The notes: generated from the sequence alone by a model not told the origin. Positions 7,799 to 18,034 are shown, counted from the stretch's first letter. The stretch is 64,000 nucleotides of DNA from Brevundimonas huaxiensis (GCF_014218725.1 NZ_JABBJE010000010.1:1-64000), one strand, 5' to 3'. A program made the numbers and translations.

Positions 7799-8275
7799 GT
7801 GTTTCTCTCGACCTATGAGAAGCAGCTGGACGGCAAGCGCCGTCTCCTCATCCCCAACGACTTCCGCACGACCGAAAACGGCGCCGCCGGCGGGGTCTTC
7901 ATCTTCCCTTCGATCGAGGCCGACTGTCTGGAAGCGGGCGGCGACCGCCTGTTCGCCGTCTATGCCGAGATGATCGAAGCCCTGCCGTTCGGCTCCGAGG
8001 AGCGTTCGGCGCTGGAGTGGCAGGTGATGGGCGAGCAGGTGCGCCTGGCCTACGATTCCGGCGGTCGAATCACCTTGCCTGAGGCGCTGTGCGCCGAGGC
8101 GGGTTTGGGCGACACCGTCGTCATCGTCGGCCTGAACGACCGCTTCCAGATCTGGTCGCGCGAGAAATGGGCGGCCCGCCGCGCCGAACAGCGCGCCCTG
8201 GCCAAAGCCGGCATGGCCCAGATCGGCGCCCTGAAGCTGGCGGCCCAGATGAAGCTGGCGGGAGGCGGATCGTGA
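7799..8275 (+). CDS. mraZ: Transcriptional regulator MraZ
   Basis: MraZ is an AbrB-fold DNA-binding protein that forms rings and autoregulates the division and cell-wall cluster. The 158-residue product begins at a GTG codon ([23 protein letters not shown]), and contains two SpoVT/AbrB-like motifs, the first near residues 6-22 ([17 protein letters not shown]) and the second near 80-100 ([20 protein letters not shown]). GGACAGG upstream serves as ribosome site. The stop overlaps the GTG start of rsmH by three bases. The tandem MraZ boxes at 7677-7711 are its likely operator. Confidence 0.96.
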   Translation: MFLSTYEKQLDGKRRLLIPNDFRTTENGAAGGVFIFPSIEADCLEAGGDRLFAVYAEMIEALPFGSEERSALEWQVMGEQVRLAYDSGGRITLPEALCAEAGLGDTVVIVGLNDRFQIWSREKWAARRAEQRALAKAGMAQIGALKLAAQMKLAGGGS

Positions 8276-9252
8276 CGGACGCTCCCCCCAGTTCTCCCCA
8301 TGCCCCCGTCCTGCTGGCCGAGGTGATTGAGGCCCTGGCGCCCGCGCCCGGCGATGTCATGATCGACGCCACCTTCGGCGCCGGCGGCTATACCCGCGCC
8401 ATCCTGAAGACCGGCGCCCAGGTCGTCGCCCTGGATCGCGACCCGACGGTTCAGCCGCACGCCGACGCCGTCGCCGACGACTTCCCCGGCCAGTTCCAGC
8501 TGATCCGCACCCCCTTCTCGGGTCTGGCCCAGGCCTTCGCCGACAGCGGCAAGGCGAAGCTGGACGGCGCGGTCTTCGACATCGGCGTCTCGTCGATGCA
8601 GCTGGATCAGGCCGAGCGCGGCTTCTCCTTCATGCGCGACGGTCCGCTGGACATGCGCATGTCCGATGAAGGCGCGACCGCCGCCGACATCGTCAATACC
8701 TGGGACCACGGCCCCCTGGCTCACATCTTCAAACTGTATGGCGAAGAGCGCCAGTCGGGCCGCGTCGCCACCGCCATCCTGCGTCGCCGCGCCGAACAGT
8801 CGTTCACCCGCACCCTGGATCTGGCCGAGGTGGTCGAAAAGGCCCTGGGCGGCCGTCGCGGCGCGCCCATCCATCCGGCGACGCGGGTCTTCCAGGCCCT
8901 GCGCATCGCGGTCAATGACGAACTGGGCGAACTGGAGCGCGGTCTGGAGGCGGCCGAGGCGACGCTCGCCCCCGGTGGCCGCCTCGCCGTCGTCACCTTC
9001 CATTCGCTGGAAGACCGCATCGTCAAGGCCTTCCTGACCGAGCGCACCGGCAACAGCCCCGCCGGTTCGCGTCATGCGCCGATGGCCGTCGATCCGCGCA
9101 AGCCCAGCTTCACGCTTCAGTTCAAGGGCGCGCGCGAGGCGGGCGACGAAGAGCGTTCCACCAACCCTCGCGCCCGCTCGGCCAAGCTGCGTGCCGCCGT
9201 GCGCACCGACGCCCCGGCCTGGGGTCGGATCGATGGGAGAGCGGCGGCATGA
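8272..9252 (+). CDS. rsmH: 16S rRNA (cytosine(1402)-N(4))-methyltransferase
   Basis: RsmH (MraW) uses S-adenosylmethionine to N4-methylate C1402 in the 16S rRNA decoding centre. The 326-residue frame starts at GTG 8272, overlapping the mraZ stop; starting further upstream would translate mraZ sequence out of frame. Visible motifs are [13 protein letters not shown] near the N terminus, the SAM-binding [14 protein letters not shown] loop (about residues 33-46), [19 protein letters not shown] and the C-terminal [12 protein letters not shown] box. Its stop overlaps the ftsL start (ATGA). Confidence 0.97.
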   Translation: MTDAPPSSPHAPVLLAEVIEALAPAPGDVMIDATFGAGGYTRAILKTGAQVVALDRDPTVQPHADAVADDFPGQFQLIRTPFSGLAQAFADSGKAKLDGAVFDIGVSSMQLDQAERGFSFMRDGPLDMRMSDEGATAADIVNTWDHGPLAHIFKLYGEERQSGRVATAILRRRAEQSFTRTLDLAEVVEKALGGRRGAPIHPATRVFQALRIAVNDELGELERGLEAAEATLAPGGRLAVVTFHSLEDRIVKAFLTERTGNSPAGSRHAPMAVDPRKPSFTLQFKGAREAGDEERSTNPRARSAKLRAAVRTDAPAWGRIDGRAAA

Positions 9253-9698
9253 CCACGGCGCCCTTCTTCACCTATTCCCGCACCGCCCTTCAGCGCCTGT
9301 TCGACTGGAAGGTGCGCGGCGTGCGCTGGGTCGAGATCATCGGCGTGGTCCTGGTCGCGATCATGATCGTCTCGGTCTATGCCGCCAAGGCCGCCGCAGC
9401 GCGTGAGAGCAGCCGCATCGCCCAGATCGAACAGGACATTCGCGAGAACGGACAGCGCGTCCGCCTGCTGCGCGCCGAGGTCGCCCGTCTGGAACAGCCC
9501 GCGCGTCTGGAAAGCCTGTCGCGCCAGATCGGCATGGCGCCCGTCGCCGTCGCCCGTCAGGCCAAGGAAGGTCAGCTGACCGCCCTGAAACCTGTCCCCG
9601 CTCAACCCGCCGCATCTGCTCCCGCAGCCGCGCCGGCGCCCGCCGCCGTCGCCGACGACGCGCCCGTCCCAACGCCCTCGCCGGAGCCGGCGCAATGA
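9249..9698 (+). CDS. ftsL: Cell division protein FtsL-like
   Basis: A 149-residue bitopic membrane protein at the normal ftsL position between rsmH and ftsI. It has a short cytoplasmic N terminus, one transmembrane helix (about residues 26-46, [20 protein letters not shown]) and a periplasmic coiled coil (about 50-95, rich in heptad Leu/Ile and Arg/Glu) that would pair with FtsB/DivIC. The last 40 residues are a Pro/Ala-rich tail, common in alphaproteobacteria. GGGAGAG upstream is the ribosome site, and it overlaps both neighbours by four bases. Sequence conservation in this family is low, so the name rests on topology and context. Confidence 0.9.
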   Translation: MTTAPFFTYSRTALQRLFDWKVRGVRWVEIIGVVLVAIMIVSVYAAKAAAARESSRIAQIEQDIRENGQRVRLLRAEVARLEQPARLESLSRQIGMAPVAVARQAKEGQLTALKPVPAQPAASAPAAAPAPAAVADDAPVPTPSPEPAQ

Positions 9699-11479
9699 GC
9701 GTTCAGGATCATCGTTATCACCGCCCGGCGCCGGGCGCCGATTTCCAGGAACGGCTGCAAGGCCGCCTGTCGCCCTTCTGGCGCTGGCTGACGGAACTGG
9801 TCTGGCGGCTGGAGCACGGCTTCGAGCGCGCCCGCGCCGACGCCCGCCCGGAAGAGGACACCCGCGTCCGCATCTTCCTGATCCTGATCGTCTTTTCCTG
9901 CGTCTTCGGCGGCCTGGCCATCGGCGCGTCCTACAAGGCCCTGTTCGCCCCAGCCAACGGTCTGGGACGCGGCGTCAATCCGAACGCCCTGGTGCGCGGC
10001 GACCTGACGGATCGCAATGGCGAGCTGCTGGCCACCAACATCGTCCACTACGGCCTCTACATCGACCCGGCCGAGATTTGGGATCGCGACCTGGCCTATC
10101 GCCAGATTCGCCGCGCCCTGCCGCGCATCTCGGCCGAACGGCTGAAGAAGGTGCTGGGCGGCGACCGTCGCCTGATCGCCCTGACCGGCCTGACGCCTCA
10201 GGAAAAGGCCGCCGTCCACGACCTGGCGCTGGGCGGCGTCACCTTCGAGCCCGAGGATCGTCGCGCCTATCCGCTGGGAACCTCGGCCGTCCATCTGATC
10301 GGCGACGCCGACACGGGCGGGCAGGGCGTCTCGGGTGCCGAACTGGCCTTCAACGACGAGATCCGCGCGGCCGGTCAGCGCGGCGAGGCCTTCCCCCTGT
10401 CCATCGACCTGCGCGTGCAGGGCGTTCTGGAAAACGAACTCGCCGCCGCCGCGATCAAGAACCAGGCCAAGGGCGCCGTCGGCATCGTCACCGACGTCCA
10501 GACCGGCGAGGTGCTGGGCATGGCGTCCTGGCCGACCTTCAACTCGGCCGATCGCGGCGCGGCGCCCGACGGCGCCACCCTGAACCGCGCGGTTTCGGGC
10601 CACTACGAAATGGGCTCGGTGTTCAAGACCTTCACCGTCGCCGCCGGCCTCGACACCGGCCGGGCCGACATGAACACCCTGTTCGACGCCTCCCAGGCCT
10701 TCCAGATCGGCGATCGCAAGATCAAGGACTTCCACGCCCAGAACCGGGTGATGACCCTGGAAGAGGTCTATCTGCACTCCTCCAACATCGGCACGTCGCA
10801 ACTGGCGGTGCAGATGGGACCTAACACCATGCGGGACTATTTCCGCCGCCTGGGCCTGCTGGACGCCGCCAGGATCGAGCTGAAGGAATCGGCCAAGCCG
10901 GTCGTGCCGCGTCGCTGGGACAACTCGACCCTGGCGTCGCTGTCCTTCGGCTATGGCATCATGATCACCCCGGCCCAGATGGTTCAGGCCATGGGCGCCC
11001 TGACCAATGGCGGTCGGATGATCCCGCTGTCGCTGCGCAAGGGCGGCGCCCGCAACGTCCAGCCGCAACAGGTCGTGACCGAAGAGACCTCGCGCGCCAT
11101 TCTCGACCTGCTGCGTCGCAACGTGGTCAAGGGTTCGGGCGGCTTCGCCGACGCGCCGGGCCTGCGGGTCGGCGGCAAGACCGGCTCGGCCAACAAGCTG
11201 GTCGGCGGTCGCTATGACCCCAGCCACGCCCTGGGCTCCTTCGCGGCTGTCTTCCCCGTCGACGGCCCGCTGAACGGCAAGCGCTACGCCATCCTGATCG
11301 TGATGGACGAGCCGGGGACCTATCCCAAGACCGGCGCCTATGTCGCTGCGCCCGCCGTGCACAATATCGCCGACCGCATCGCCGGCTTCCTGGGCGTCGA
11401 ACGCCGCGACGACCGCTGGCGCACGGCCTCGGGCGAGAAGATCCCGCAGTATCAGGACGTGGCGGGGGACGGGCTTTGA
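9695..11479 (+). CDS. ftsI: Peptidoglycan D,D-transpeptidase FtsI (PBP3)
   Basis: A 594-residue class B penicillin-binding protein that cross-links septal peptidoglycan with FtsW. One transmembrane helix lies at about residues 59-80. The PBP dimerisation domain follows, then the transpeptidase domain with all three signatures: SVFK with nucleophile Ser308 and Lys311, SSN at 362-364 and KTGS at 495-498. The long, Arg-rich cytoplasmic N terminus is typical of Caulobacterales. The start overlaps ftsL by four bases and the stop overlaps murE by three. Confidence 0.97.
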   Translation: MSVQDHRYHRPAPGADFQERLQGRLSPFWRWLTELVWRLEHGFERARADARPEEDTRVRIFLILIVFSCVFGGLAIGASYKALFAPANGLGRGVNPNALVRGDLTDRNGELLATNIVHYGLYIDPAEIWDRDLAYRQIRRALPRISAERLKKVLGGDRRLIALTGLTPQEKAAVHDLALGGVTFEPEDRRAYPLGTSAVHLIGDADTGGQGVSGAELAFNDEIRAAGQRGEAFPLSIDLRVQGVLENELAAAAIKNQAKGAVGIVTDVQTGEVLGMASWPTFNSADRGAAPDGATLNRAVSGHYEMGSVFKTFTVAAGLDTGRADMNTLFDASQAFQIGDRKIKDFHAQNRVMTLEEVYLHSSNIGTSQLAVQMGPNTMRDYFRRLGLLDAARIELKESAKPVVPRRWDNSTLASLSFGYGIMITPAQMVQAMGALTNGGRMIPLSLRKGGARNVQPQQVVTEETSRAILDLLRRNVVKGSGGFADAPGLRVGGKTGSANKLVGGRYDPSHALGSFAAVFPVDGPLNGKRYAILIVMDEPGTYPKTGAYVAAPAVHNIADRIAGFLGVERRDDRWRTASGEKIPQYQDVAGDGL

Positions 11480-12936
11480 GCGCGCTTCATCTGTCCGACC
11501 TGCTGCGTCGCGACGTGACCTCGGATCCGGTCATCACCGGCGTCACCGCCGACAGCCGCAAGGTCTCGCCCGGCGCCCTGTTCGTCGCCCTGCCGGGCAC
11601 GGCCGCCGACGGCCGCGCCTTCATCCCCCAGGCGCTGGCGCAAGGGGCCGCTGCAGTTCTGGCGCCGACCGACACGCCGGATGGCGCGGCGCCCGTTCTG
11701 GTCACGTCGGGCGACGTGCGCCGGGCCTACGCCATCGCCGCGCGCGGCTTCTACGGCGCCCAGCCCAAGACCTGCGTCGCCGTGACCGGCACCAACGGCA
11801 AGACGTCGGTCGCCACCTTCTGCCGCCAGATCTGGGCCGGGATCGGCCACAAGTCCGCCAGCATGGGCACGCTGGGGGTGATCGGCCAGAAGGGCGACAG
11901 GACCTACGCCCTGACCGGTCCCGGCCTGACCAGTCCCGACGCCGCCGAGGCCGCGCGCCTGATGGCCGAACTGGCCGCCAAGGACGTGACCCACGTCGCG
12001 CTGGAGGCCTCGTCCCACGGCATCGACCAACGCCGCCTGGACGGGGTGGCCCTGAAGGCCGCCGCCTTCACCAACCTGACCCAGGATCATCTCGACTATC
12101 ACGGCACCATGGCGGACTATCGCGCCGCCAAGATGCGCCTGTTCGAGACCCTGCTGCCGCGCGGCCGCACCGCCGTGCTGAACGCCGATTCCGACGCCTA
12201 TTCGCTCTTCGCCTCCGCCTCGATCATGGCGGGTCTGGGCGTCATGGGCGTGGGCGAGCGCGGTCGCGACCTGACCCTGATCGGCCGTCGCGCGACGCCC
12301 GAGGGTCAGCGTCTGACCATCGACGTGCGCGGCGACATCCGCGAAATCCTGCTGCCCCTGGCCGGCGCGTTTCAGGCGTCCAACGCCCTGGTCGCGGCCG
12401 GTCTGTGCATCGCCGCCGGCGATCCCGCCGACGCCGTCATCAGCGCGTTGGAAGGCCTGACCGGGGCGCAAGGCCGCCTGCAACGCATCGACGGCGGCCA
12501 GGAAGGCCGGGGCGAGGTCTATGTCGACTACGCCCACACGCCCGACGGGCTCGAGACGGTTCTGAATGCGCTGCGTCCTCACGCGACCGGCCGCCTGATC
12601 GTCGTCTTCGGCGCCGGCGGCGATCGCGATCGCGGCAAGCGTCCCCTGATGGGCGAGATCGCCGGGCGTCTGGCCGACATCGCCATCGTCACCGACGACA
12701 ATCCGCGATCCGAAGACGCCGCCGCCATCCGCGCCCAGGTCCGCGCCGGCTGCCCGGACGGGATCGAGATCGGCGACCGCCGCGCCGCCATCGAAGCCGC
12801 CGTCGAAATGATGCGTGACGGGGATGTGGTGGTCATCGCCGGAAAAGGGCATGAACAGGGTCAGATCGTCGCGGGCGTGACCCACCCCTTCAACGACGCC
12901 ACTGTCGCGTCCGAGGCCCTGTCTCTCTATGCCTGA
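11476..12936 (+). CDS. murE: UDP-MurNAc-L-Ala-D-Glu--meso-DAP ligase
   Basis: MurE adds the third amino acid of the stem peptide. The 486-residue protein starts at TTG 11476, overlapping the ftsI stop. It has the Mur-ligase P-loop GTNGKT at about 105-110, the substrate signature LEASSHGIDQRRLDG and the DNPRSED box near the C terminus, which in MurE enzymes marks specificity for meso-diaminopimelate, fitting a Gram-negative. Its 3' end overlaps murF by eight bases. Confidence 0.97.
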   Translation: MSALHLSDLLRRDVTSDPVITGVTADSRKVSPGALFVALPGTAADGRAFIPQALAQGAAAVLAPTDTPDGAAPVLVTSGDVRRAYAIAARGFYGAQPKTCVAVTGTNGKTSVATFCRQIWAGIGHKSASMGTLGVIGQKGDRTYALTGPGLTSPDAAEAARLMAELAAKDVTHVALEASSHGIDQRRLDGVALKAAAFTNLTQDHLDYHGTMADYRAAKMRLFETLLPRGRTAVLNADSDAYSLFASASIMAGLGVMGVGERGRDLTLIGRRATPEGQRLTIDVRGDIREILLPLAGAFQASNALVAAGLCIAAGDPADAVISALEGLTGAQGRLQRIDGGQEGRGEVYVDYAHTPDGLETVLNALRPHATGRLIVVFGAGGDRDRGKRPLMGEIAGRLADIAIVTDDNPRSEDAAAIRAQVRAGCPDGIEIGDRRAAIEAAVEMMRDGDVVVIAGKGHEQGQIVAGVTHPFNDATVASEALSLYA

Positions 12937-14347
12937 ACACTCCGCCCGCCCGCTCTGGTCGGCCGCCGAAGTCGCCGCCGCCACGGGCGGCGTGCTGCAG
13001 GGCGACGACCGTCCGATTACCGGCCTGACCTACAACAGCCGCGAGATCGTCCCCGGCGATCTGTTTCTGGCGCTCAAGGGCGAACGCGACGGGCATCAGT
13101 TCGCCAGCGGCGCTTTCGCGTCGGGCGCTGCGGCGGCCCTGGTCGAACATCTGGTCGAGGGCGGCCCTTGTGTCGTCGTGCCCGACACCTTGCGCGGTCT
13201 TGAAGCGCTGGGCGTCGCCGCCCGCGAGCGCGCGCCCCATATTAAGCGCGGCGCCGTCACCGGCAGCGTCGGCAAGACCAGCGTCACCCAGGCCATCAAG
13301 GCGGGCCTTGATCTGGCGGGTCCCGCCCACGGCTCGATCAAGAGCTACAACAACCACATCGGCGTGCCCCTGACCCTGGCCCGGATGCCGGTCGAGACCC
13401 AGCGCGCCGTGTTCGAGATCGGCATGAATGCGCCCGGCGAGATCGCGCCCCTGTCGCGCTTCGTCGCCCCCCACGCCGCCTGCGTCACAACGGTCGGTCC
13501 GGTCCATATCGAGGCCTTCGCGGACGGCGAGGCGGGCGTCGCGCGTGAAAAGGCGACCATCTTCCAGGGTCTGGTCCCGGGCGGTGCGGCCGTGGCGAAC
13601 GGCGACGTCGCCTTCTCGGCCGTCCTGTGCGACGCGGCCAAGGCGGTCGGCGCGCGTCTGCTGACGTTCGGATGCGACGCCGGCCATGACGCCCGCCTGC
13701 TGGACTTCCGGCCGGACGCCGAGGGCGCGGCGGTCTCCGCCGAACTGTTCGGGCGACGCATCGACTATCGCCTGGCCCAGTCTGGGGCCCACTGGGGCCT
13801 GAACAGCCTGTGCGTCCTCTTGATGCTCGACGCCCTGGAAGTGACGCTGGACACGGGCCTGGAGGCGCTGGCCGGATTCCAGCCCCTGGCCGGACGCGGT
13901 CAGACGCGCACGGTCACGACCCCGGACGGCGCCTTCACCCTGATCGACGAAAGCTACAACGCCAATCCGCTGTCCATGGCCGCCGGGTTCAAGACCCTGG
14001 GCGCGCGCTCGACCTCGGGCCGCCGCGTCGTGGTCCTGACCGACATGCTGGAACTGGGCGAGCAGAGCCGCGACCTGCATGAAGGCCTCGCCGGCCCCAT
14101 CGACGCCGCCGGCCTGGACCTGGTCCACGCCGCCGGGCCCGAGATGCGCTGGCTCTACGACGCGCTTCCGGTCTCGCGACGCGGCGTCTGGCGCGCGACG
14201 GCGGCGGAACTGGCGGCCGAGGCGGCCCTGCTGGTCGCGCCCGGCGACATCGTCATGGTCAAGGGCTCGAACGGCTCCAAGGCCTCGCTGGTGGCGAAGG
14301 CGCTGGCCGATCTTCAAGGCCGCGACACGCCGCCCGCGACGCGATAG
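12929..14347 (+). CDS. murF: UDP-MurNAc-tripeptide--D-Ala-D-Ala ligase
   Basis: MurF attaches D-alanyl-D-alanine to complete the UDP-MurNAc-pentapeptide. The 472-residue protein has the P-loop GSVGKTSVTQ (about residue 111), the NNHIGVPLTL segment, EIGMNAPGEI and the C-terminal domain with LIDESYNANPLSM, all standard for MurF. It begins inside the last codons of murE, so translational coupling is likely, and lies ten bases before mraY. Confidence 0.97.
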   Translation: MPEHSARPLWSAAEVAAATGGVLQGDDRPITGLTYNSREIVPGDLFLALKGERDGHQFASGAFASGAAAALVEHLVEGGPCVVVPDTLRGLEALGVAARERAPHIKRGAVTGSVGKTSVTQAIKAGLDLAGPAHGSIKSYNNHIGVPLTLARMPVETQRAVFEIGMNAPGEIAPLSRFVAPHAACVTTVGPVHIEAFADGEAGVAREKATIFQGLVPGGAAVANGDVAFSAVLCDAAKAVGARLLTFGCDAGHDARLLDFRPDAEGAAVSAELFGRRIDYRLAQSGAHWGLNSLCVLLMLDALEVTLDTGLEALAGFQPLAGRGQTRTVTTPDGAFTLIDESYNANPLSMAAGFKTLGARSTSGRRVVVLTDMLELGEQSRDLHEGLAGPIDAAGLDLVHAAGPEMRWLYDALPVSRRGVWRATAAELAAEAALLVAPGDIVMVKGSNGSKASLVAKALADLQGRDTPPATR

Positions 14348-14356
14348 GGAAGCCGA

Positions 14357-15466
14357 ATGTTTTACCTGCTCTATCTCTACTACGCCGACGTGGCGCACCA
14401 GTATCCGCTGCTGAATCTGGTTCAGTACCAGACGGTGCGCGTGGCCCTCGCCATGGCCACCGCCATGATCGTCGCCGTCGCCATGGGCAGCCGCTTCATC
14501 AACTGGATCCGCGCCAAACAGGGCCGGGGCCAGCCGATCCGCGACGACGGCCCGGTGTCCCACCTGTCCAAGGTCGGCACCCCGACCATGGGCGGTCTGA
14601 TGATCCTGGCCGGCATCGGCGTGGCGGTGCTGCTCTGGGGCGACCTGACCAATCCCTACATCTGGATCGTCAGCTTCGTGACGGCGGCCTTCGGCGTGCT
14701 GGGCTTCATCGACGACTACGCCAAGGTGACCAAACAGACCTCGGCCGGCCTGACGTCGAAACAGAAGCTCCTGGCCCAGACCGTCGTCGCGGTCGTCGCC
14801 GGCGTCCTGACCGTGCTGTGGATGACCGTCTCGCCGACCTCGCCGGGGCTCGAGACGTCGATCGCCTTCCCCTTCTTCAAGGCCGTGCTGCTGAACATCG
14901 GCTGGTTCTATGTGGCGTTTGCGGCCTTCACCATCGTCGGCTTCTCCAATGCGGTGAACCTGACGGACGGTCTGGACGGTCTGGCGACCGTGCCGGTGAT
15001 GATGGCGGCAGGCGCGTTCGGCGTGATCAGCTACCTCGCCGGCAACTTCGTCTTCGCCCAGTATCTTCAGGTCCACCACGTCCCTGGCGCGGGCGAACTG
15101 GCCATCTTCTGCGCGGCCATGATCGGCGGCGGCGCGGGCTTCCTCTGGTACAACGCACCCCCGGCCAAGATCTTCATGGGCGACACGGGTTCGCTGGCTC
15201 TGGGCGGGGCGCTCGGCGCCATCGCCGTCACCACCAAGCACGAACTGGTCCTGGGCATCGTCGGCGGCCTGTTCGTCATGGAGGCCGCCTCGGTCATGAT
15301 CCAGGTCGGCTATTACAAGCTGACCAAGAAGCGCATCTTCCTGATGGCGCCGGTCCACCACCATTTCGAGAAGATGGGCTGGCCGGAATCCACGGTCGTC
15401 ATCCGCTTCTGGATCATCGCCGGCGCCCTGGCCCTGCTGGGCCTGTCGACGCTGAAGCTGCGCTGA
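14357..15466 (+). CDS. mraY: Phospho-MurNAc-pentapeptide translocase
   Basis: MraY transfers phospho-MurNAc-pentapeptide to undecaprenyl phosphate, giving lipid I at the inner membrane. The 369-residue polytopic protein has about ten transmembrane helices. Catalytic and substrate motifs are clear: [11 protein letters not shown], the aspartate pair in [22 protein letters not shown] with the nucleophilic region, and the [14 protein letters not shown] histidine loop near the C terminus. The gap to murD is only four bases. Confidence 0.98.
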   Translation: MFYLLYLYYADVAHQYPLLNLVQYQTVRVALAMATAMIVAVAMGSRFINWIRAKQGRGQPIRDDGPVSHLSKVGTPTMGGLMILAGIGVAVLLWGDLTNPYIWIVSFVTAAFGVLGFIDDYAKVTKQTSAGLTSKQKLLAQTVVAVVAGVLTVLWMTVSPTSPGLETSIAFPFFKAVLLNIGWFYVAFAAFTIVGFSNAVNLTDGLDGLATVPVMMAAGAFGVISYLAGNFVFAQYLQVHHVPGAGELAIFCAAMIGGGAGFLWYNAPPAKIFMGDTGSLALGGALGAIAVTTKHELVLGIVGGLFVMEAASVMIQVGYYKLTKKRIFLMAPVHHHFEKMGWPESTVVIRFWIIAGALALLGLSTLKLR

Positions 15467-15470
15467 TCCG

Positions 15471-16859
15471 ATGATCCCCGTTCCCGGCTTTGAAGGCAGG
15501 CGGGTCGCGGTCTTCGGCCTGGGACGGTCGGGGATCACGGCCGCGCGCGCCCTTCAGGCCGGGGGCGCGATCCCGATCCTGTGGGACGACGGCGAGGCCG
15601 GCCGCGCGCAGGCGAAAGGCGAGGGCTTCACGGTCGAGGATCTGGCGGCTGCCGACTGGTCCGACTTCGCCGCCCTGGTCCTGTCGCCCGGCGCGCCGCT
15701 GACCCACCCCAGGCCGCACTGGACCGTGGACTTGACCCGCGCGGCCGGCGTGCCCGTCCTTGGCGACATCGAACTGTTCGCTCGCGCCCTGGCCGCGCGG
15801 CCGAAGGATCAGCGGCCGCGCGTCGTCGCCATCACCGGCACCAACGGCAAGTCCACCACCACCGCCCTGATCGGCTGGGTGCTGAAGTCGGCGGGCCTGA
15901 CGGTCCACGTCGGCGGCAATATCGGCGTCGGCGTCCTGGCCCTGCCCGAACCGACGCCCGACGCCGTCTATGTGATCGAGGTCTCCAGCTATCAGCTGGA
16001 CCTCACCACGACCTTCGCCCCCGACGTCGCCATCCTGACCAACATCAGCCCCGACCACCTCGACCGTCATGGCGGCATGGACGGCTATGTCGCGGCCAAG
16101 CGCCGAATATTCGCAGGGCAGGGCGCAGACGGCGTGGCTCTGGTGGGCGTGGACGACAGTTGGGGGCAGGGGATCGCATCTGAACTCTCCCAACGTGTGA
16201 TCGCTATCTCATCCAGTCCTTCTCCCCCGAGGGGAGAAGGCTACGTGGCGCTGCCCGGTGCGATTCTCGAAAGCGACCAAGTCATCGCCGATCTCTCCAC
16301 CGCCCGCTCGCTCCCCGGCCGTCACAACGCCCAGAACGCCGCCTTCGCCTATGCGACCGCCCGCGCGCTCGGCGTCTCGCACGACGCCGCCGTCGCCGGC
16401 CTGCTGTCCTTCCCCGGCCTGGCCCACCGGATGGAGGCGGTCGGCCGCCTCGGCTCCGTGCGCTTCATCAACGATTCCAAGGCCACCAACGCCGACGCCG
16501 CGCGTCAGGCTCTGGCCTCTTACCGTTCGGTCTTCTGGATCGCCGGCGGCGTGCCAAAGGCCGGCGGGATCGCGGACCTGGCCGACCTCTTCCCCCGCAT
16601 CGCCAAGGCCTATCTGATCGGCGACGCGGCCGACGCCTTCGCCGCCACCTTGGCTGACACGCCTCACGTCATCGCCCGCACCCTCGACGCCGCCGTGGCC
16701 GCCGCCGCCGCCGATGCGGCCTCGGCCGGCGGCGACCAGATCGTCCTTCTGTCCCCCGCCTGCGCCAGCTTCGATCAGTACAAGGACTTCGAGGCGCGCG
16801 GCGAGGCCTTCCGCGCCGCCGTCCTGGCTCTCGGCGCCGTCCCGGAAACCGCGTCATGA
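15471..16859 (+). CDS. murD: UDP-MurNAc-L-alanine--D-glutamate ligase
   Basis: MurD adds D-glutamate to UDP-MurNAc-L-alanine. The 462-residue protein has the N-terminal Rossmann motif VFGLGRSGI, the P-loop ITGTNGKSTTTALIG (about 121-135), ISPDHLDRHGGMDGY and RFINDSKATNADAA. Between the central ATPase domain and the C-terminal domain, about residues 247-258 (SPSPPRGEGY), the frame carries a 23-bp perfect palindrome not expected from the family, annotated at 16218-16240. The reading frame remains open through it, so the gene is probably functional. It overlaps ftsW by four bases. Confidence 0.96.
   Translation: MIPVPGFEGRRVAVFGLGRSGITAARALQAGGAIPILWDDGEAGRAQAKGEGFTVEDLAAADWSDFAALVLSPGAPLTHPRPHWTVDLTRAAGVPVLGDIELFARALAARPKDQRPRVVAITGTNGKSTTTALIGWVLKSAGLTVHVGGNIGVGVLALPEPTPDAVYVIEVSSYQLDLTTTFAPDVAILTNISPDHLDRHGGMDGYVAAKRRIFAGQGADGVALVGVDDSWGQGIASELSQRVIAISSSPSPPRGEGYVALPGAILESDQVIADLSTARSLPGRHNAQNAAFAYATARALGVSHDAAVAGLLSFPGLAHRMEAVGRLGSVRFINDSKATNADAARQALASYRSVFWIAGGVPKAGGIADLADLFPRIAKAYLIGDAADAFAATLADTPHVIARTLDAAVAAAAADAASAGGDQIVLLSPACASFDQYKDFEARGEAFRAAVLALGAVPETAS
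16218..16240. repeat. Palindromic element inserted in frame in murD
   Basis: CCTTCTCCCC, a CGA loop and GGGGAGAAGG form a perfect 10-bp-arm palindrome inside the murD coding sequence. It resembles the short palindromes found between genes in many Caulobacterales genomes and the ends of the larger elements in this window. It encodes a Ser/Pro/Arg/Gly-rich patch in a loop between domains and keeps the reading frame. Confidence 0.8.
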
Positions 16860-18031
16860 GCGCTCCCTACACCCCCGCCTTTTCCCGCAACGACCAAAGC
16901 CATGTGGCCCAGTGGTTCTGGACCGTGGATCGCGGCCTGTTGAGCGCGGCGCTCGCGCTGATGGCCCTGGGCGTGGCGCTCAGCTTCGCCTCCAGCCCCG
17001 CCGCCATCCTGGCCGATGAATCGATCACCGACCCCTTCCACTATTCCTGGCGGATGATGGTCTTTTCGGGCGTGGGGCTCAGCATCATGCTGACGACCTC
17101 GCTGATGTCGCCGCGCGGCGTGCGGCGCATCGCGGTCCTGGCCCTGTTCGGCGCCATTGTCGTGATGATGGCGCTGCCCTTCATCGGCGACACGGTGAAG
17201 GGGGCCGCCCGCTGGGTGAACTTCGGCCCCTTCAGCCTGCAACCGTCCGAGTTCGCCAAGCCCGGCCTGATCGTCTTCGCCGCCTGGATGTTCGCCGAGG
17301 CGCAAAAGGGCCAGGGGGTGCCCGGCGTGACTATCGCTTTCGGCTTCTACGCCCTGACCGTCTCCCTGCTCTTGATCCAGCCCGATATCGGCCAGACGCT
17401 TTTGATCACCACCACCTTCATGGCCGTCTTCTTCATGGCGGGCGTGCCGTTCAAATGGATGGCGGTTCTGGCCAGCCTGGGCATGGCGGGGCTGGTGTCG
17501 CTGTATTTCGTCTTCGGACACATGCGCGACCGCCTCAGCCGCTTCTTCTCGCCCGAGACGACCGACACCCACCAGATCGACAGCGCCTCCGAGGCCATCC
17601 GCGCCGGCGGCCTGCTGGGTCGGGGCATCGGCGAGGGCGTGATGAAGCGTCGCGTGCCCGACCTGCACACCGACTTCATCTATTCCGTCGGCGCCGAGGA
17701 GTTCGGCCTGATCCTCAGCCTGATCATGATCGGCCTCTACGCCTTCATCGTCATTCGCGGCATGCGCCGGGCCATGAAGCTGACCGATCCGTTCGAACAG
17801 ACGGCGGCGGCGGGCCTGTTCATGCTGATCGGGCTACAGGCCTGCATCAACGTCGCGGTGAACCTGAACCTGATCCCGACCAAGGGCATGACCCTGCCCT
17901 TCATCAGCTATGGCGGCTCCTCAATGCTGGCCATGGGCCTGACCATGGGTTTCGCCCTGGCTCTCACCCGCCGCCGCCCCGGCGCCTACGAACCCGGGGC
18001 CAGCCTGACCCTGGGGCGGCGGTTGCTTTGA
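16856..18031 (+). CDS. ftsW: Septal peptidoglycan polymerase FtsW
   Basis: A 391-residue SEDS-family glycosyltransferase that polymerises lipid II at the septum together with FtsI. It has about ten transmembrane helices and the family signatures: LQPSEFAKPGLI near residue 123, LLIQPDIGQTLLI near 171, and the C-terminal PTKGMTLPFISYGGSSMLAMG. The start overlaps murD by four bases. It is immediately followed by an inverted-repeat element and a 394-base gap before murG, which may separate transcription units. Confidence 0.97.
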   Translation: MSAPYTPAFSRNDQSHVAQWFWTVDRGLLSAALALMALGVALSFASSPAAILADESITDPFHYSWRMMVFSGVGLSIMLTTSLMSPRGVRRIAVLALFGAIVVMMALPFIGDTVKGAARWVNFGPFSLQPSEFAKPGLIVFAAWMFAEAQKGQGVPGVTIAFGFYALTVSLLLIQPDIGQTLLITTTFMAVFFMAGVPFKWMAVLASLGMAGLVSLYFVFGHMRDRLSRFFSPETTDTHQIDSASEAIRAGGLLGRGIGEGVMKRRVPDLHTDFIYSVGAEEFGLILSLIMIGLYAFIVIRGMRRAMKLTDPFEQTAAAGLFMLIGLQACINVAVNLNLIPTKGMTLPFISYGGSSMLAMGLTMGFALALTRRRPGAYEPGASLTLGRRLL

Positions 18032-18034
18032 CGT

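Noticed and set aside
12890..15538. 882-codon minus-strand frame across murF and mraY
   Set aside because: It mirrors well-conserved murF and mraY coding sequence; such frames arise from GC-rich codon bias. It has no recognisable domains or start site.
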